Source: an uncultured Clostridia bacterium
GTDB lineage: Bacteria > Bacillota > Clostridia > Christensenellales > Borkfalkiaceae
DNA length: 37,896 nt
Assembly: GCA_944367465.1 (NCBI GenBank)
Contig: CALVWO010000011.1
Coordinates: 1-37,896, forward strand
Direction: 5' to 3'
This document shows, piece by piece, positions 19,399 through 34,689 of this stretch. The notes beneath the pieces are model-generated. The model saw nothing but the letters and a program-made list of their open reading frames with translations, made no database searches and was not told the origin of the DNA. Both the position numbers and the translations under genes were made by a program. Within the stretch, counting starts at the first letter, position 1; every line of letters starts with the position of its first letter.

Positions 19399-19489
19399 AT
19401 ATTACTCCTTTCGGGAAATTGAGCACACGGCGCACGCAGGCGCCCCGCCCCGAAGGCAAGCCGACCGCGTGCGGCGATCCTCAGGCTCC

Positions 19490-19520
19490 ATTATACTACC
19501 CCCCCCCGGCGAATTGTCAA
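19490..19520 (-). promoter_or_regulatory. natAB promoter with a C9 tract in its spacer
   Basis: Consensus TTGACA (19515-19520) and consensus TATAAT (19490-19495), but 19 bases apart. Nine consecutive C (19499-19507; G on the minus strand) fill half of the spacer. Loss of two bases would give the optimal 17. Confidence 0.8.
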
Positions 19521-19550
19521 GCGTTTGAAGCGATATTCTCCGTTGCGGGG

Positions 19551-19574
19551 CAAAAGAAAGCCCGCGACTGCGGG
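19551..19574 (-). terminator. Terminator after the HAD phosphatase gene
   Basis: CCCGC/GCGGG stem (19561-19565 with 19570-19574), then TTTCTTTT on the minus strand. Confidence 0.75.
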
Positions 19575-19583
19575 TATCGCCCG

Positions 19584-20261
19584 TTACAGGCGGGTCGCAA
19601 GCGCGAGCATCTGTGCGTGATCGGCGGCGAAATATCCTTCATAGCCCGCAGGCATGCCCGCAGGGCGGAAGAGAACGAAGTCAACGCCGAGGCGTTTTGC
19701 GCATACCATGTCCGAGGTAAGGCTGTCGCCGAAATACAGGGTGCAGGAAGGTTCAAAGTTCGGGATATGCTCCCGGACATGGCGGACGTACGCCTCGGAA
19801 GGCTTCTGCGCCCCCACCTCCTCCGAAATAAAGACATCTGCGAAAAAGGGGGCGATGCCCGTCTCTTTCATGTGGCTGCGCTGCACCCTGCTCGCGCCGT
19901 TTGTGACGGCGTACAGCCTGCCGAGGCGGGAGAGCCCCTCCAGGAACTGCGCCGCGCCCTCGAAGAGGTACGCATGATCGCGCATGGCGTCGAGAAAGCA
20001 GACGGCGAGCGCCGCGGCGTTCGTGTGCAGTCCGAACTCCTCCTTCAGGCGCTCGAAGCGCACCACGACGAGACGTTCGCGCGTGACCTCGCCCCGTTCG
20101 AGCGCCTTCCAGAGCGCGTCGTTGATCGCGTGGAAACGGGCGACGATCGCCTCGTCGGCGCGTTCGCCGAAAGCGGCGAGGACGGACGCGAGCTGCTCGC
20201 GCTCCAGCCTGCAGAAATCGAGGAGCGTATCGTCGATATCCAGCAAAAACGTATCCTTCAT
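19584..20261 (-). CDS. HAD hydrolase, YjjG-like nucleotidase
   Basis: 225 residues. HAD motif I is LLDIDDTLLDF (nucleophile Asp), motif II is AVTNGAS, the Lys of motif III is in GAQKPS, and motif IV is YFGDSLTSDM. The helical cap follows motif I. The overall pattern (DIDDTLLDF, VTNG, GDSLTSD) matches YjjG/YfnB phosphatases, which remove phosphate from non-canonical nucleotides. The ATG overlaps the HelD stop (ATGA), so the two proteins are translationally coupled. Confidence 0.85.
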   Translation of the reverse strand: MKDTFLLDIDDTLLDFCRLEREQLASVLAAFGERADEAIVARFHAINDALWKALERGEVTRERLVVVRFERLKEEFGLHTNAAALAVCFLDAMRDHAYLFEGAAQFLEGLSRLGRLYAVTNGASRVQRSHMKETGIAPFFADVFISEEVGAQKPSEAYVRHVREHIPNFEPSCTLYFGDSLTSDMVCAKRLGVDFVLFRPAGMPAGYEGYFAADHAQMLALATRL

Positions 20262-22627
20262 GCGTCCTCCGAAATGACGGCGAGCTCTCGCAGCGCCCGC
20301 GTATATGCAATATATTTTTCGTTCTCCGTCATGCCCTTATCGTATACGGCGACGGCGGAAAATTCCAGCCCCTTGCTCTCGAACACGCTCATCACATTGA
20401 CCTTGCTTTTGCTCAGCCTGCCGTCCTCTTTGAGCAGAGCAAACCCGCGCTTATCGAAGAGCGGCAGATATTCCTCTCTGGCGATGATCGCTTTGAGCCC
20501 CTGCTTTCCGCGGAAGAACGCCGCCGCCTGACGGGGCGTGAGGCGGGCGACTTCTTCGCCCTCGAGCCCGATGGGGCGCATATCGGCGTCGAGCACGTCC
20601 GAAACGAACGCCACGATCTCGTTGGTGTTGCGGTAATTCTGATTGAGCGTGTACACCGTGGGAGAGACCGCCGACCAGTCGCCAACGCCGCGCCACGGCG
20701 TGATGTTCTGTTTGAGATCGCCGAACACGTTGAACGCGGCGTCCGAATGGATGCGCCTGAGAAGATCGTACTCCCCGCGCGAGATATCCTGCCCCTCGTC
20801 CACGAACACCAGCCCGTAACGGGGCGAGAGCGCGCGCCCTGCCGCCGTGAGCACGAACGCCACGGCATAGCCGTCGGAGGAATATACCCCCTTCATGCCG
20901 TACTTTGCCTTGTTCTTTTTTACCGTTTCGCGGTACAGCCACCGCGCGATGTCGGAGGCGTCCCTGCATTTGCCGAGTTCCTGGCAGTATTTCGTGAGCC
21001 GTACGACGGAGAAAAACTCCTTGAAGAGCGCATCTCCCCCACCCATGTCCGCGATGAGGGCGCGGATACGCTCCGCCTCCCCTCTGAGCTCCTCGCGGCG
21101 GGCGATACGGTCCGCATAGGTATAGATCTCCTCTGAGCCCTTCTTTATGCGGTAACGGCGCAGATCGGCGATCTCCCGCTCGATGACGGAGAGAAGGGAA
21201 CCGAGATCCTCCTGCGCCGCGGAAAAGATCTTTTCCGCATTCGCCGCAATATAGTGCGCGCAGCGGTAAAACTCGACGAACTGGCGGAAAAAGTAGTCGG
21301 GCGTGCGCTCACGCTCCCGCAGTACGAAGGTGAGGAAATCCTCCACCTGCACGTATGCGCTCATGAGCGCGCGGAAGGGCTTCGTGAAATAGAACCCGCC
21401 CTCCTTGTTCTCCTTCATCTCGCCGAGCACGGCGCGCCGCACCCGCACGGACGCGTTTTTGATGCGGACGTATTTCTCCTGCAATCCGGCGCAGCGGGCA
21501 AGGATCTCTTCGGCGACCTCGCGGCACTCCTCGCCCGCGAACAGACCGTAGATCCCGACGTACATCCTGCGCACCTGCTTTTCCGCATCGGTGCAAAAAC
21601 GCGGCGAATAGACATACCGGAGGTACTCCTCTTCCTCGCGGTCGCCCGTCAGGTGCGCTTTTAAGTCGACCCCCTCGTTCAAAAGCGCGCGGAAAAAATA
21701 GTCGCGCAGGGTCGTCGTTTTCACCTTCTGCAATTCCAGCACCTGCGAGAGCTCATCGATGAACGCGTTGAAACTGACGGACGGCGTGATGACGAGCACG
21801 TCGCGCGGGCGGAGCGCCTCGTTGTTGTACATGAGATAGCTGAGGCGGTGCAGAAGGATCATCGTTTTGCCGCTGCCTGCGCAGCCCTGCAGCACGAAAC
21901 TCTCCCGTTCGGGACGCGTGATGATATCGAACTGCTTTTCCTGAATGGTGCGGATGATATCGCGGATCTGCACGTCGTCCTTGCGGCTCTGGATGATGCT
22001 GCGCAGATAGGGATCGAACAGGATCTCCTCGTCTCTGCCGCCGATCTCTTCGGGCGTAAGGACATCGCGCACGGAGAGATATTCGTTGCGGAAATCGAGC
22101 ACCTTTCCGTTCTTTACAGAGAGCGCGCGGCGGAGCACCGTGCGGTATTCGTACTCGTTGATGGTGAACGTGACGCGGCTCTTCTGATAATAGCGCACCG
22201 CAAGCGGCGCACGCCAGTCGACGATCTCGAGATTGACGTCCCCTTTCTTGCCGATATAATAGCTGTTGTAGCCCTCTTTTTCGTCCACGACGTCCATGCG
22301 GGCGAAATAGGGCTCGGAAAAAAAGGGTTTGTAGCCGTTGAGTTTTTTCGTCTCCGCGGCGATGAACGCCTTCTTTTCCTGAAGCGCGCGGTAATCCTCC
22401 GCCCCGTACTTCTCGCGGGAGCGGATCTCGTCGATCTCCGCACGCGCCGCACGGATGCGGTCGCGGATGCGGGAAATATAGAAGGCTTTGAGCATACACA
22501 GTACCGCGGCGAGATGCTCCTTCTCGTACGCCATCTGCTTTTCGCCGTCGAGAAGCGCGAGATACCACGCTTTATCGGCGTCGATCCCGGGACTGAGCAG
22601 ATCGCGCGCGCTCTTCTTTTCTCCCAT
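20258..22627 (-). CDS. helD: HelD-like superfamily 1 helicase (RNA polymerase recycling)
   Basis: 789 residues. After a coiled N-terminal arm (about 1-120: RIRDRIRAARAEIDEIRSREKYGAEDY) come Walker A GCAGSGKT (about 248-255) and LLHRLSYLMYNN. A long middle insertion follows, then FVDEGQDIS (Walker B, DEGQD instead of the usual DEAQD), NQNYRNTNEIV and a closing VFESKGLEF, YIAYTRALREL. This order is that of HelD, which binds RNA polymerase and frees it from DNA using ATP. AAGGAGG lies five bases before the ATG. rpoBC lie about 3.5 kb away. Confidence 0.88.
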   Translation of the reverse strand: MGEKKSARDLLSPGIDADKAWYLALLDGEKQMAYEKEHLAAVLCMLKAFYISRIRDRIRAARAEIDEIRSREKYGAEDYRALQEKKAFIAAETKKLNGYKPFFSEPYFARMDVVDEKEGYNSYYIGKKGDVNLEIVDWRAPLAVRYYQKSRVTFTINEYEYRTVLRRALSVKNGKVLDFRNEYLSVRDVLTPEEIGGRDEEILFDPYLRSIIQSRKDDVQIRDIIRTIQEKQFDIITRPERESFVLQGCAGSGKTMILLHRLSYLMYNNEALRPRDVLVITPSVSFNAFIDELSQVLELQKVKTTTLRDYFFRALLNEGVDLKAHLTGDREEEEYLRYVYSPRFCTDAEKQVRRMYVGIYGLFAGEECREVAEEILARCAGLQEKYVRIKNASVRVRRAVLGEMKENKEGGFYFTKPFRALMSAYVQVEDFLTFVLRERERTPDYFFRQFVEFYRCAHYIAANAEKIFSAAQEDLGSLLSVIEREIADLRRYRIKKGSEEIYTYADRIARREELRGEAERIRALIADMGGGDALFKEFFSVVRLTKYCQELGKCRDASDIARWLYRETVKKNKAKYGMKGVYSSDGYAVAFVLTAAGRALSPRYGLVFVDEGQDISRGEYDLLRRIHSDAAFNVFGDLKQNITPWRGVGDWSAVSPTVYTLNQNYRNTNEIVAFVSDVLDADMRPIGLEGEEVARLTPRQAAAFFRGKQGLKAIIAREEYLPLFDKRGFALLKEDGRLSKSKVNVMSVFESKGLEFSAVAVYDKGMTENEKYIAYTRALRELAVISEDA

Positions 22628-22668
22628 GCGCTCCTCCTTTGAAAGATTTTTACGAACAATTATCTCCT

Positions 22669-22697
22669 ATCATACCATATTTCCGGGCGTCTGTGTA
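22669..22697 (-). promoter_or_regulatory. helD promoter
   Basis: Extended -10 TGGTATGAT (TATGAT at 22669-22674), 17 bases, weak -35 TACACA (22692-22697). The leader is about 35 bases. Confidence 0.55.
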
Positions 22698-22727
22698 GAC
22701 TTTTAAGAAAATTTTTTGCAGAAAAAT

Positions 22728-22754
22728 AAAAAAAGCGGGATAAACCGCTTTTTT
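22728..22754 (-). terminator. Terminator after the arsR gene
   Basis: AAGCGG/CCGCTT stem (core 22733-22738 with 22745-22750) extended by A/T pairs, with a long T run on the minus strand. Confidence 0.85.
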
Positions 22755-22787
22755 CCCGGATATATCCCGCCCACACAGGCAGACGGT

Positions 22788-23045
22788 TCAGCTGAAAAGC
22801 TGCGTGAGTTCCTTTTGCAGCGCACGGAACGCAGGCAGGTTGAGAGAGTAAATGAGCGTTTGGGCGCGGCGTTCGCATTTGAGCAAGCCGCATCCCTTGA
22901 GCACCGAAAGATGGTGCGATACCGTGGCGGGCGAAAGGGAAAACTGATCGGAGATCTCCCCCGCCGTGTGCGGACGGCTCCGCAGAAGAATGACGATCTC
23001 GCGCCGCGTATCGTCGGACAGGGCGCCCCATGCGTTGTTGTTCAT
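22788..23045 (-). CDS. ArsR family transcriptional regulator
   Basis: 85 residues, a bare winged helix-turn-helix. LSDDTRREIVILLRSRPHTAGEI is helix 1-2 and FSLSPATVSHHLSVLKGCGLL is the recognition helix. RRAQTLIYSLN is the wing and a short final helix follows. The metal-binding CxC motif of ArsR/SmtB is absent (the two Cys flank the LLK), so it probably senses something else or acts by abundance, as SdpR-type regulators do. The start at 23045 follows GGAAGAGAG; the longer frame runs into the promoter. It is monocistronic. Confidence 0.88.
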   Translation of the reverse strand: MNNNAWGALSDDTRREIVILLRSRPHTAGEISDQFSLSPATVSHHLSVLKGCGLLKCERRAQTLIYSLNLPAFRALQKELTQLFS

Positions 23046-23082
23046 ACTCTCTTCCCGTGTATTTTGATGATTTTCTAAGAAT

Positions 23083-23111
23083 AGGATACCATGCGGCGCA
23101 CATGAAGTCAA
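23083..23111 (-). promoter_or_regulatory. arsR promoter
   Basis: TTGACT (23106-23111), 17 bases, TATCCT (23083-23088). A TTCTTAGAA palindrome just downstream of the -10 box could be the regulator's own operator. Confidence 0.65.
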
Positions 23112-23159
23112 GCGTTATTTCGTTTTTTTTCAAAATATATTTTCCGACGCGATCCGCCG

Positions 23160-23183
23160 AAAAAAGCGGGCTTTCGCCCGCTT
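23160..23183 (-). terminator. Terminator of the sigma/anti-sigma transcript
   Basis: AAGCGGGC/GCCCGCTT stem (23164-23171 with 23176-23183), four-base loop, T run on the minus strand, directly after the stop codon. Confidence 0.92.
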
Positions 23184-23187
23184 TGTA

Positions 23188-24168
23188 TCAATCGTCATCA
23201 TCGTCATCGTCGTCGTCATCGTCATCATGATCGTCGTCATCGTCGCCGTCATCGTCATCACCGTGATCGTCATCATCGCCGTCCGGTTCGTACAGTTCTT
23301 CCACCGCTTCCAGGAACTCATCGAACAATTCATCGAAGATGTAACCGTCGCCATGACGGGCGATCTCCCCTTTGAGTTCGCGGAAGTTTTCCAGAAGTTC
23401 GCGCGGATCTTCGTCGCCTTCCTCGTAAATGCAGTCCTCGCCGAGATAGAGATACTTTGCGTTGAATTCCTCCGCAGAGAGCGTTTGGAGATCGGACGCA
23501 TACGTTTGCTCGTCCAGGAGCGCATGCACGCGCGCGGCGAAATCCACCCTGAGCTGACCGAGTTCGCGTTCGAGATAGTCCTCGAAGTCGCCCATCGCCT
23601 GCTCGTCGTACGCCGCGATGAGCGCGTCGAGCTCCGTCTGCCCCAGCTCATGCACCGCATACCGATCGTCCGCAAGGCGGTCGCGCACCCGCTGTTCGAG
23701 CGCCGCGCCGTCCGCCCCCTCGCCGCGCACCCCCACGCCCTGCGCCGTGATGAGATGTTTGGTTTCGGAAAGAGCGACAAATTTCTCGCCCGCGTCCTCG
23801 GGCGAAAGCCCGATAAACTCCTCGCCCGCCACAAGAAGCGCCGCGTCGCGGTTGAGCGCCTTCACGCCCGTGACGCGGTCGCCCTCGACGATAAACTCCA
23901 CCGCGGGATTGATGCTGATATAGACCGTTCCCGAGAGCCCCGCCGTCCCGCCGCCGCGCAGGACAATGGGCAGCAACACGGCAAGGCACAGGAGCACCGC
24001 CGCCAGCACGCAGGAAAGCACGATCCTGAGGCGGTTCGGGCGCGCCGCGGCGAGTACTTCGCCCTGCGCGTCTCCCGCCGCCTGCGCGGAGCGGATCCTG
24101 CCGTATACATCGGGCGTGTGCCGTTCGGCTTCGGAACGCAGTTCGCGCTCGAGTTCGTTGCGATCCAC
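23188..24168 (-). CDS. RsgI-like anti-sigma factor from an internal start
   Basis: 326 residues if translation starts at the internal GTG at 24168, in the same frame as the fusion. Residues 1-47 are cytoplasmic and would bind the sigma factor, and 48-70 are the membrane helix. From about 80 comes the outer domain whose INPAVEF carries Asn87-Pro88, the pair where RsgI proteins of Clostridia are known to cleave themselves. A charged helical region (about 150-290) follows, then a final run of about 29 Asp residues broken by a few Gly and His. RsgI-type proteins sense an outside signal and release their sigma factor by stepwise proteolysis. The signal here is unknown. Confidence 0.75.
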   Translation of the reverse strand: MDRNELERELRSEAERHTPDVYGRIRSAQAAGDAQGEVLAAARPNRLRIVLSCVLAAVLLCLAVLLPIVLRGGGTAGLSGTVYISINPAVEFIVEGDRVTGVKALNRDAALLVAGEEFIGLSPEDAGEKFVALSETKHLITAQGVGVRGEGADGAALEQRVRDRLADDRYAVHELGQTELDALIAAYDEQAMGDFEDYLERELGQLRVDFAARVHALLDEQTYASDLQTLSAEEFNAKYLYLGEDCIYEEGDEDPRELLENFRELKGEIARHGDGYIFDELFDEFLEAVEELYEPDGDDDDHGDDDDGDDDDDHDDDDDDDDDDDD

Positions 24169-24699
24169 CCTTCCACCTCCTTGCGGGCTCTCCTGTTCGC
24201 GGAGCGCGCGCTGCATTTTTTCGACGGCGCGCCCGTAATGCCACGTGACCGTGGGCAGCGGGAGCGAGAGGATCTCGGCGATCTCGCGCCGTTTGTACCC
24301 TTCCGCCGCCGAAAGCATGAGCACGGCAAATTCCTTTTCCTTCAGAATGCGGCGGGCGAGATCGATGAGAAACCCGTATTCGTCCGCCGCGGCGCCGAAG
24401 AGCGCAAGTTCCTCCCGTTCGTCGACGGAGACCTCCCGACGGCGCCTGCGCCAGAGCGCGATCGCCTCGTTCTTGGCGATGCGCACGATCCATGCGCGGG
24501 CGTTGCTCCCCGCGCGGTAGCGCGCGGCGTTTGCAAGCACTTTGAGGTAAGTCGTCTGCATCACGTCCTCGGCGAGCATGCGCTCGCGCACGACGGAGAG
24601 CGCGACGTAATATACCGTTTTGCGCGTCTGGCGATATACTTCTTCCAGCGCGTCCCGCTCGCCCGCGGCGATGCGGCGCAACGCTTCGTCGATGGTCAC
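23188..24699 (-). CDS. ECF sigma factor fused in frame to an RsgI-like anti-sigma factor
   Basis: 503 residues from the GTG at 24699. The first part (to about residue 175) is an ECF sigma factor: region 2 with LAEDVMQTTYLKV and ARAWIVRIAKNEAIALWRRRRRE, region 4 with LSLPLPTVTWHYGRAVEKMQRAL. Without a stop it continues into an anti-sigma factor. This has a short cytoplasmic segment, one membrane helix (LRIVLSCVLAAVLLCLAVLLPIVL) and an RsgI-type outer domain with YISINPAVEF and ALNRDA. A helical region and an Asp-rich tail follow. The GTG was chosen because GGGGGG lies six bases upstream; the ATG at 24720 would lie only about seven bases into the mRNA, with no ribosome binding site. A point loss of the sigma stop codon is the likely origin. 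Confidence 0.85.
   Translation of the reverse strand: MTIDEALRRIAAGERDALEEVYRQTRKTVYYVALSVVRERMLAEDVMQTTYLKVLANAARYRAGSNARAWIVRIAKNEAIALWRRRRREVSVDEREELALFGAAADEYGFLIDLARRILKEKEFAVLMLSAAEGYKRREIAEILSLPLPTVTWHYGRAVEKMQRALREQESPQGGGRVDRNELERELRSEAERHTPDVYGRIRSAQAAGDAQGEVLAAARPNRLRIVLSCVLAAVLLCLAVLLPIVLRGGGTAGLSGTVYISINPAVEFIVEGDRVTGVKALNRDAALLVAGEEFIGLSPEDAGEKFVALSETKHLITAQGVGVRGEGADGAALEQRVRDRLADDRYAVHELGQTELDALIAAYDEQAMGDFEDYLERELGQLRVDFAARVHALLDEQTYASDLQTLSAEEFNAKYLYLGEDCIYEEGDEDPRELLENFRELKGEIARHGDGYIFDELFDEFLEAVEELYEPDGDDDDHGDDDDGDDDDDHDDDDDDDDDDDD
23191..23277 (-). repeat. GAY trinucleotide tract encoding poly-Asp
   Basis: About 29 codons, almost all GAT or GAC, form the 3' end of the anti-sigma gene directly before its stop codon. 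GAT and GAC alternate irregularly. The tract keeps frame for any gain or loss of whole repeats, so its length could vary between strains. Confidence 0.7.
24166..24182 (-). promoter_or_regulatory. Internal ribosome binding site and GTG start
   Basis: Perfect AAGGAGG (24176-24182) seven bases before an in-frame GTG (24166-24168), inside the fused frame. It is the best Shine-Dalgarno match in this operon. The codon overlapping its left edge, CAA at 24181-24183, is one change away from a TAA stop. Confidence 0.85.
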
Positions 24700-24734
24700 T
24701 GCGTTCCCCCCTTTTTTCATTTTACTGCATCTCG

Positions 24735-24763
24735 ATTATATCAGACGGGAACGCTGCCGTCAA
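24735..24763 (-). promoter_or_regulatory. Promoter of the sigma/anti-sigma gene
   Basis: TTGACG (24758-24763), 17 bases, TATAAT (24735-24740). A near-consensus housekeeping promoter in the spacer after the lipoprotein gene, so the regulator can be made without the ECF factor. Confidence 0.85.
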
Positions 24764-24807
24764 GAGGGTCAGTTATTTTTGAGTATATCTCGGTCCCGTG
24801 CGGGGAT

Positions 24808-25866
24808 TTAATCGTCGAAGTCATCAAAATCGATGTGCGAGCCGTCGTCGAACCGATACGAGAACGTGCCGTCCGCAGACTGCGTCACGACGAATCTGCC
24901 GCGCTCGCCGCTGCCGAGACGGTAATTGACGCCGATGGAGACGACGCCGCTTTGGCGCGCCGCGCGCTCCACTTCGTAATAACTGCGGGCACCGTCGCGG
25001 AGAATGGAGAGCGTGTACTCCGTCTCCGTGCCGTTCTGCTCGTCCTCCGTCTCGAAATCGACGCTCGTGCGCTCGAAGAGCCTGCCATCGCGGTAGACGC
25101 TGTACACATATTCCCTCTCGAGCTCGTTCTCCCCGCGCTCCGATTCGCTCTCCGTTTCAAGATCCATCTGCACATAGTTTGCGGGATCGTCGGGATGGGT
25201 CGCGCGCATCCAGAACTCCTCGCTCCGCTCCGTTTCGTCGTGTTCGGTCTCCGTCTCGACGCTGCGGTATCCCGTCATGATATATTCCGTGCCGTCCATC
25301 AGCATCACACCTGTCAGACGGTACGCCTCCTTCTTTTCATCATCGTCGTCATCGTCGTCCGGGCGGACGGCGACCTGCTCCTCCGAATAGTACATGGTGT
25401 GCGACAGGGTGGTGCCGTCGAGCTGCTCGCCCTCCACGGTGAGCCGGTAATCGAAAGCGTACTCCGGATCGGTATTCTCCGTGACCGTCGTACGAAATGC
25501 GTCCTCGTTGAGGAAGGTATCCAGCGCCTGGAAATACTCGTTGAACTGCTCGAGCTCCTCCTGCGGGGGAGTCGCCGCGCCGTTCTGCCCGCCGTCCGTC
25601 AGGGGAGAGCCCCCTTCGGAACGCGCCGCAAGCGACGCATTCGCCGCGCCTGCCGCGCCGCCTGCAAGCAGCTGCGCCGTCGTGACGGCGCCGATACCGT
25701 ACGCGTTGCGCGCGCCCGCCTCCACCGACGTGCCTTCGCCGCCCATGCCGCCCTCCGCGAGCCCGCCTGAGCCGCCCGTCCCGCCGCATGCCGTAAACGC
25801 GATGAGCGTACCGCCCGCAAGCGCCGCCGTTGCCATGATCGCCAAAAATCTCTTTTTCATTTTCAT
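24808..25866 (-). CDS. Acidic lipoprotein, probable ECF target
   Basis: 352 residues. A lipoprotein signal peptide (KKRF, hydrophobic core, lipobox FTAC with Cys27) leads into a Gly-rich linker. The conserved-looking AYGIGAVTTAQLLAGG follows, then a low-complexity stretch. The remainder is a beta-rich acidic domain with repeated paired strands (YAFDYRLTVEGEQLDG, YILTGY-like, EREYVYSVYRDGRLFE, TEYTLSILRDGARSYYEVER, YRFDDGSHIDFDDFDD), suggesting a barrel or sandwich on the outer face of the membrane. A run of seven Asp sits mid-protein. It is not a family of known function to me. AAGGAG lies four and ten bases before the ATG at 25866 and a second ATG at 25860; either could be used. It lies directly upstream of the sigma gene and has an ECF-type promoter. 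Confidence 0.8.
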   Translation of the reverse strand: MKMKKRFLAIMATAALAGGTLIAFTACGGTGGSGGLAEGGMGGEGTSVEAGARNAYGIGAVTTAQLLAGGAAGAANASLAARSEGGSPLTDGGQNGAATPPQEELEQFNEYFQALDTFLNEDAFRTTVTENTDPEYAFDYRLTVEGEQLDGTTLSHTMYYSEEQVAVRPDDDDDDDEKKEAYRLTGVMLMDGTEYIMTGYRSVETETEHDETERSEEFWMRATHPDDPANYVQMDLETESESERGENELEREYVYSVYRDGRLFERTSVDFETEDEQNGTETEYTLSILRDGARSYYEVERAARQSGVVSIGVNYRLGSGERGRFVVTQSADGTFSYRFDDGSHIDFDDFDD

Positions 25867-25916
25867 CATTCTCCTTGATATTATTTGCAGGTTTTTCTTG
25901 CCCTTGCACCTGTATA

Positions 25917-25939
25917 ACGCGCGAATAGTCCGTTTTGTT
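25917..25939 (-). promoter_or_regulatory. ECF-type promoter of the lipoprotein gene
   Basis: AAC (25937-25939) in the context CCAACAAAACGG and CGT (25917-25919) in GCGCGTTATAC are separated by 17 bases, the spacing typical of ECF promoters. Upstream is a strongly AT-rich stretch resembling an UP element. No TTGACA-like -35 is present. Confidence 0.55.
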
Positions 25940-26000
25940 GGAGAAAACAAAAAATTTTTCAGAAATTTTTTCTGCGCATTTGCACATCTGCGTCCATGGT

Positions 26001-26047
26001 AAATGAATATGCGCCTCCGCCCGCAGGACGGAGGCGCATATTCATTT
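26001..26047. other. Perfect 19-base hairpin between rpoC and the lipoprotein gene
   Basis: Arms 26001-26019 and 26029-26047 are perfectly complementary around a nine-base loop. It lies between the rpoC terminator and the ECF promoter. On the minus strand it is followed only by ACCATGG, so it is not a standard terminator. Its loop is identical to part of the rpoC terminator stem (26105-26113). Confidence 0.7.
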
Positions 26048-26097
26048 GAAATCGCCGATTCTGCTTTGAGCGACGGCAGCAAAACATATAAAATGCA

Positions 26098-26131
26098 ACG
26101 AACCCCCGCAGGAGATCCTGCGGGGGTTCGT
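26098..26131 (-). terminator. Terminator after rpoC
   Basis: Sixteen-base inverted repeat (26098-26113 with 26116-26131) just after the rpoC stop; the innermost pairs must open to form a loop. The T-rich stretch on the minus strand (GCATTTTAT) starts only after four bases, so termination may be imperfect. Confidence 0.7.
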
Positions 26132-26141
26132 ATTTGACGCG

Positions 26142-30338
<4,197 letters not shown>

Positions 30339-30350
30339 ATATCCCTCCCG

Positions 30351-34456
<4,106 letters not shown>

Positions 34457-34460
<4 letters not shown>

Positions 34461-34471
34461 CCGTCAATCAT
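34457..34471 (-). other. Possible five-codon minicistron overlapping the rpoB start
   Basis: ATG ATT GAC GGA TGA lies between the AAGGAG (34473-34478) and the rpoB ATG (34458-34460), with its stop codon overlapping the rpoB start codon. The AAGGAG-to-ATG distance is only one base, so use of this start is doubtful. Confidence 0.25.
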
Positions 34472-34565
34472 ACTCCTTACTTTGAATTTTTGCTTGACGA
34501 TCTACCGAGTATATCTTTTCATCGATAAAAATCGAAATTTCCCGAATAAATTGTGACTTTGCCCC

Positions 34566-34594
34566 TTTACAGCCGCCCTGAAATGCGCTATAAT
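34566..34594 (+). promoter_or_regulatory. Promoter of rqcP-ispDF-radA
   Basis: TTTACA (34566-34571), 17 bases, TATAAT (34589-34594). The leader to rqcP is about 168 bases. It overlaps the rpoB leader on the other strand. The 308-base gap 34461-34768 holds only the two promoters and small hairpins such as TTTTGTGC/GCACAAAA. Confidence 0.75.
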
Positions 34595-34689
34595 ATGGGG
34601 AGAATTTGGTGTGACCGACTTGCTTTTTTTGCACTTTTTTGTGCGAAACGGCACAAAACTGCATTCTAAGCATAGTGATACAGTATGTT

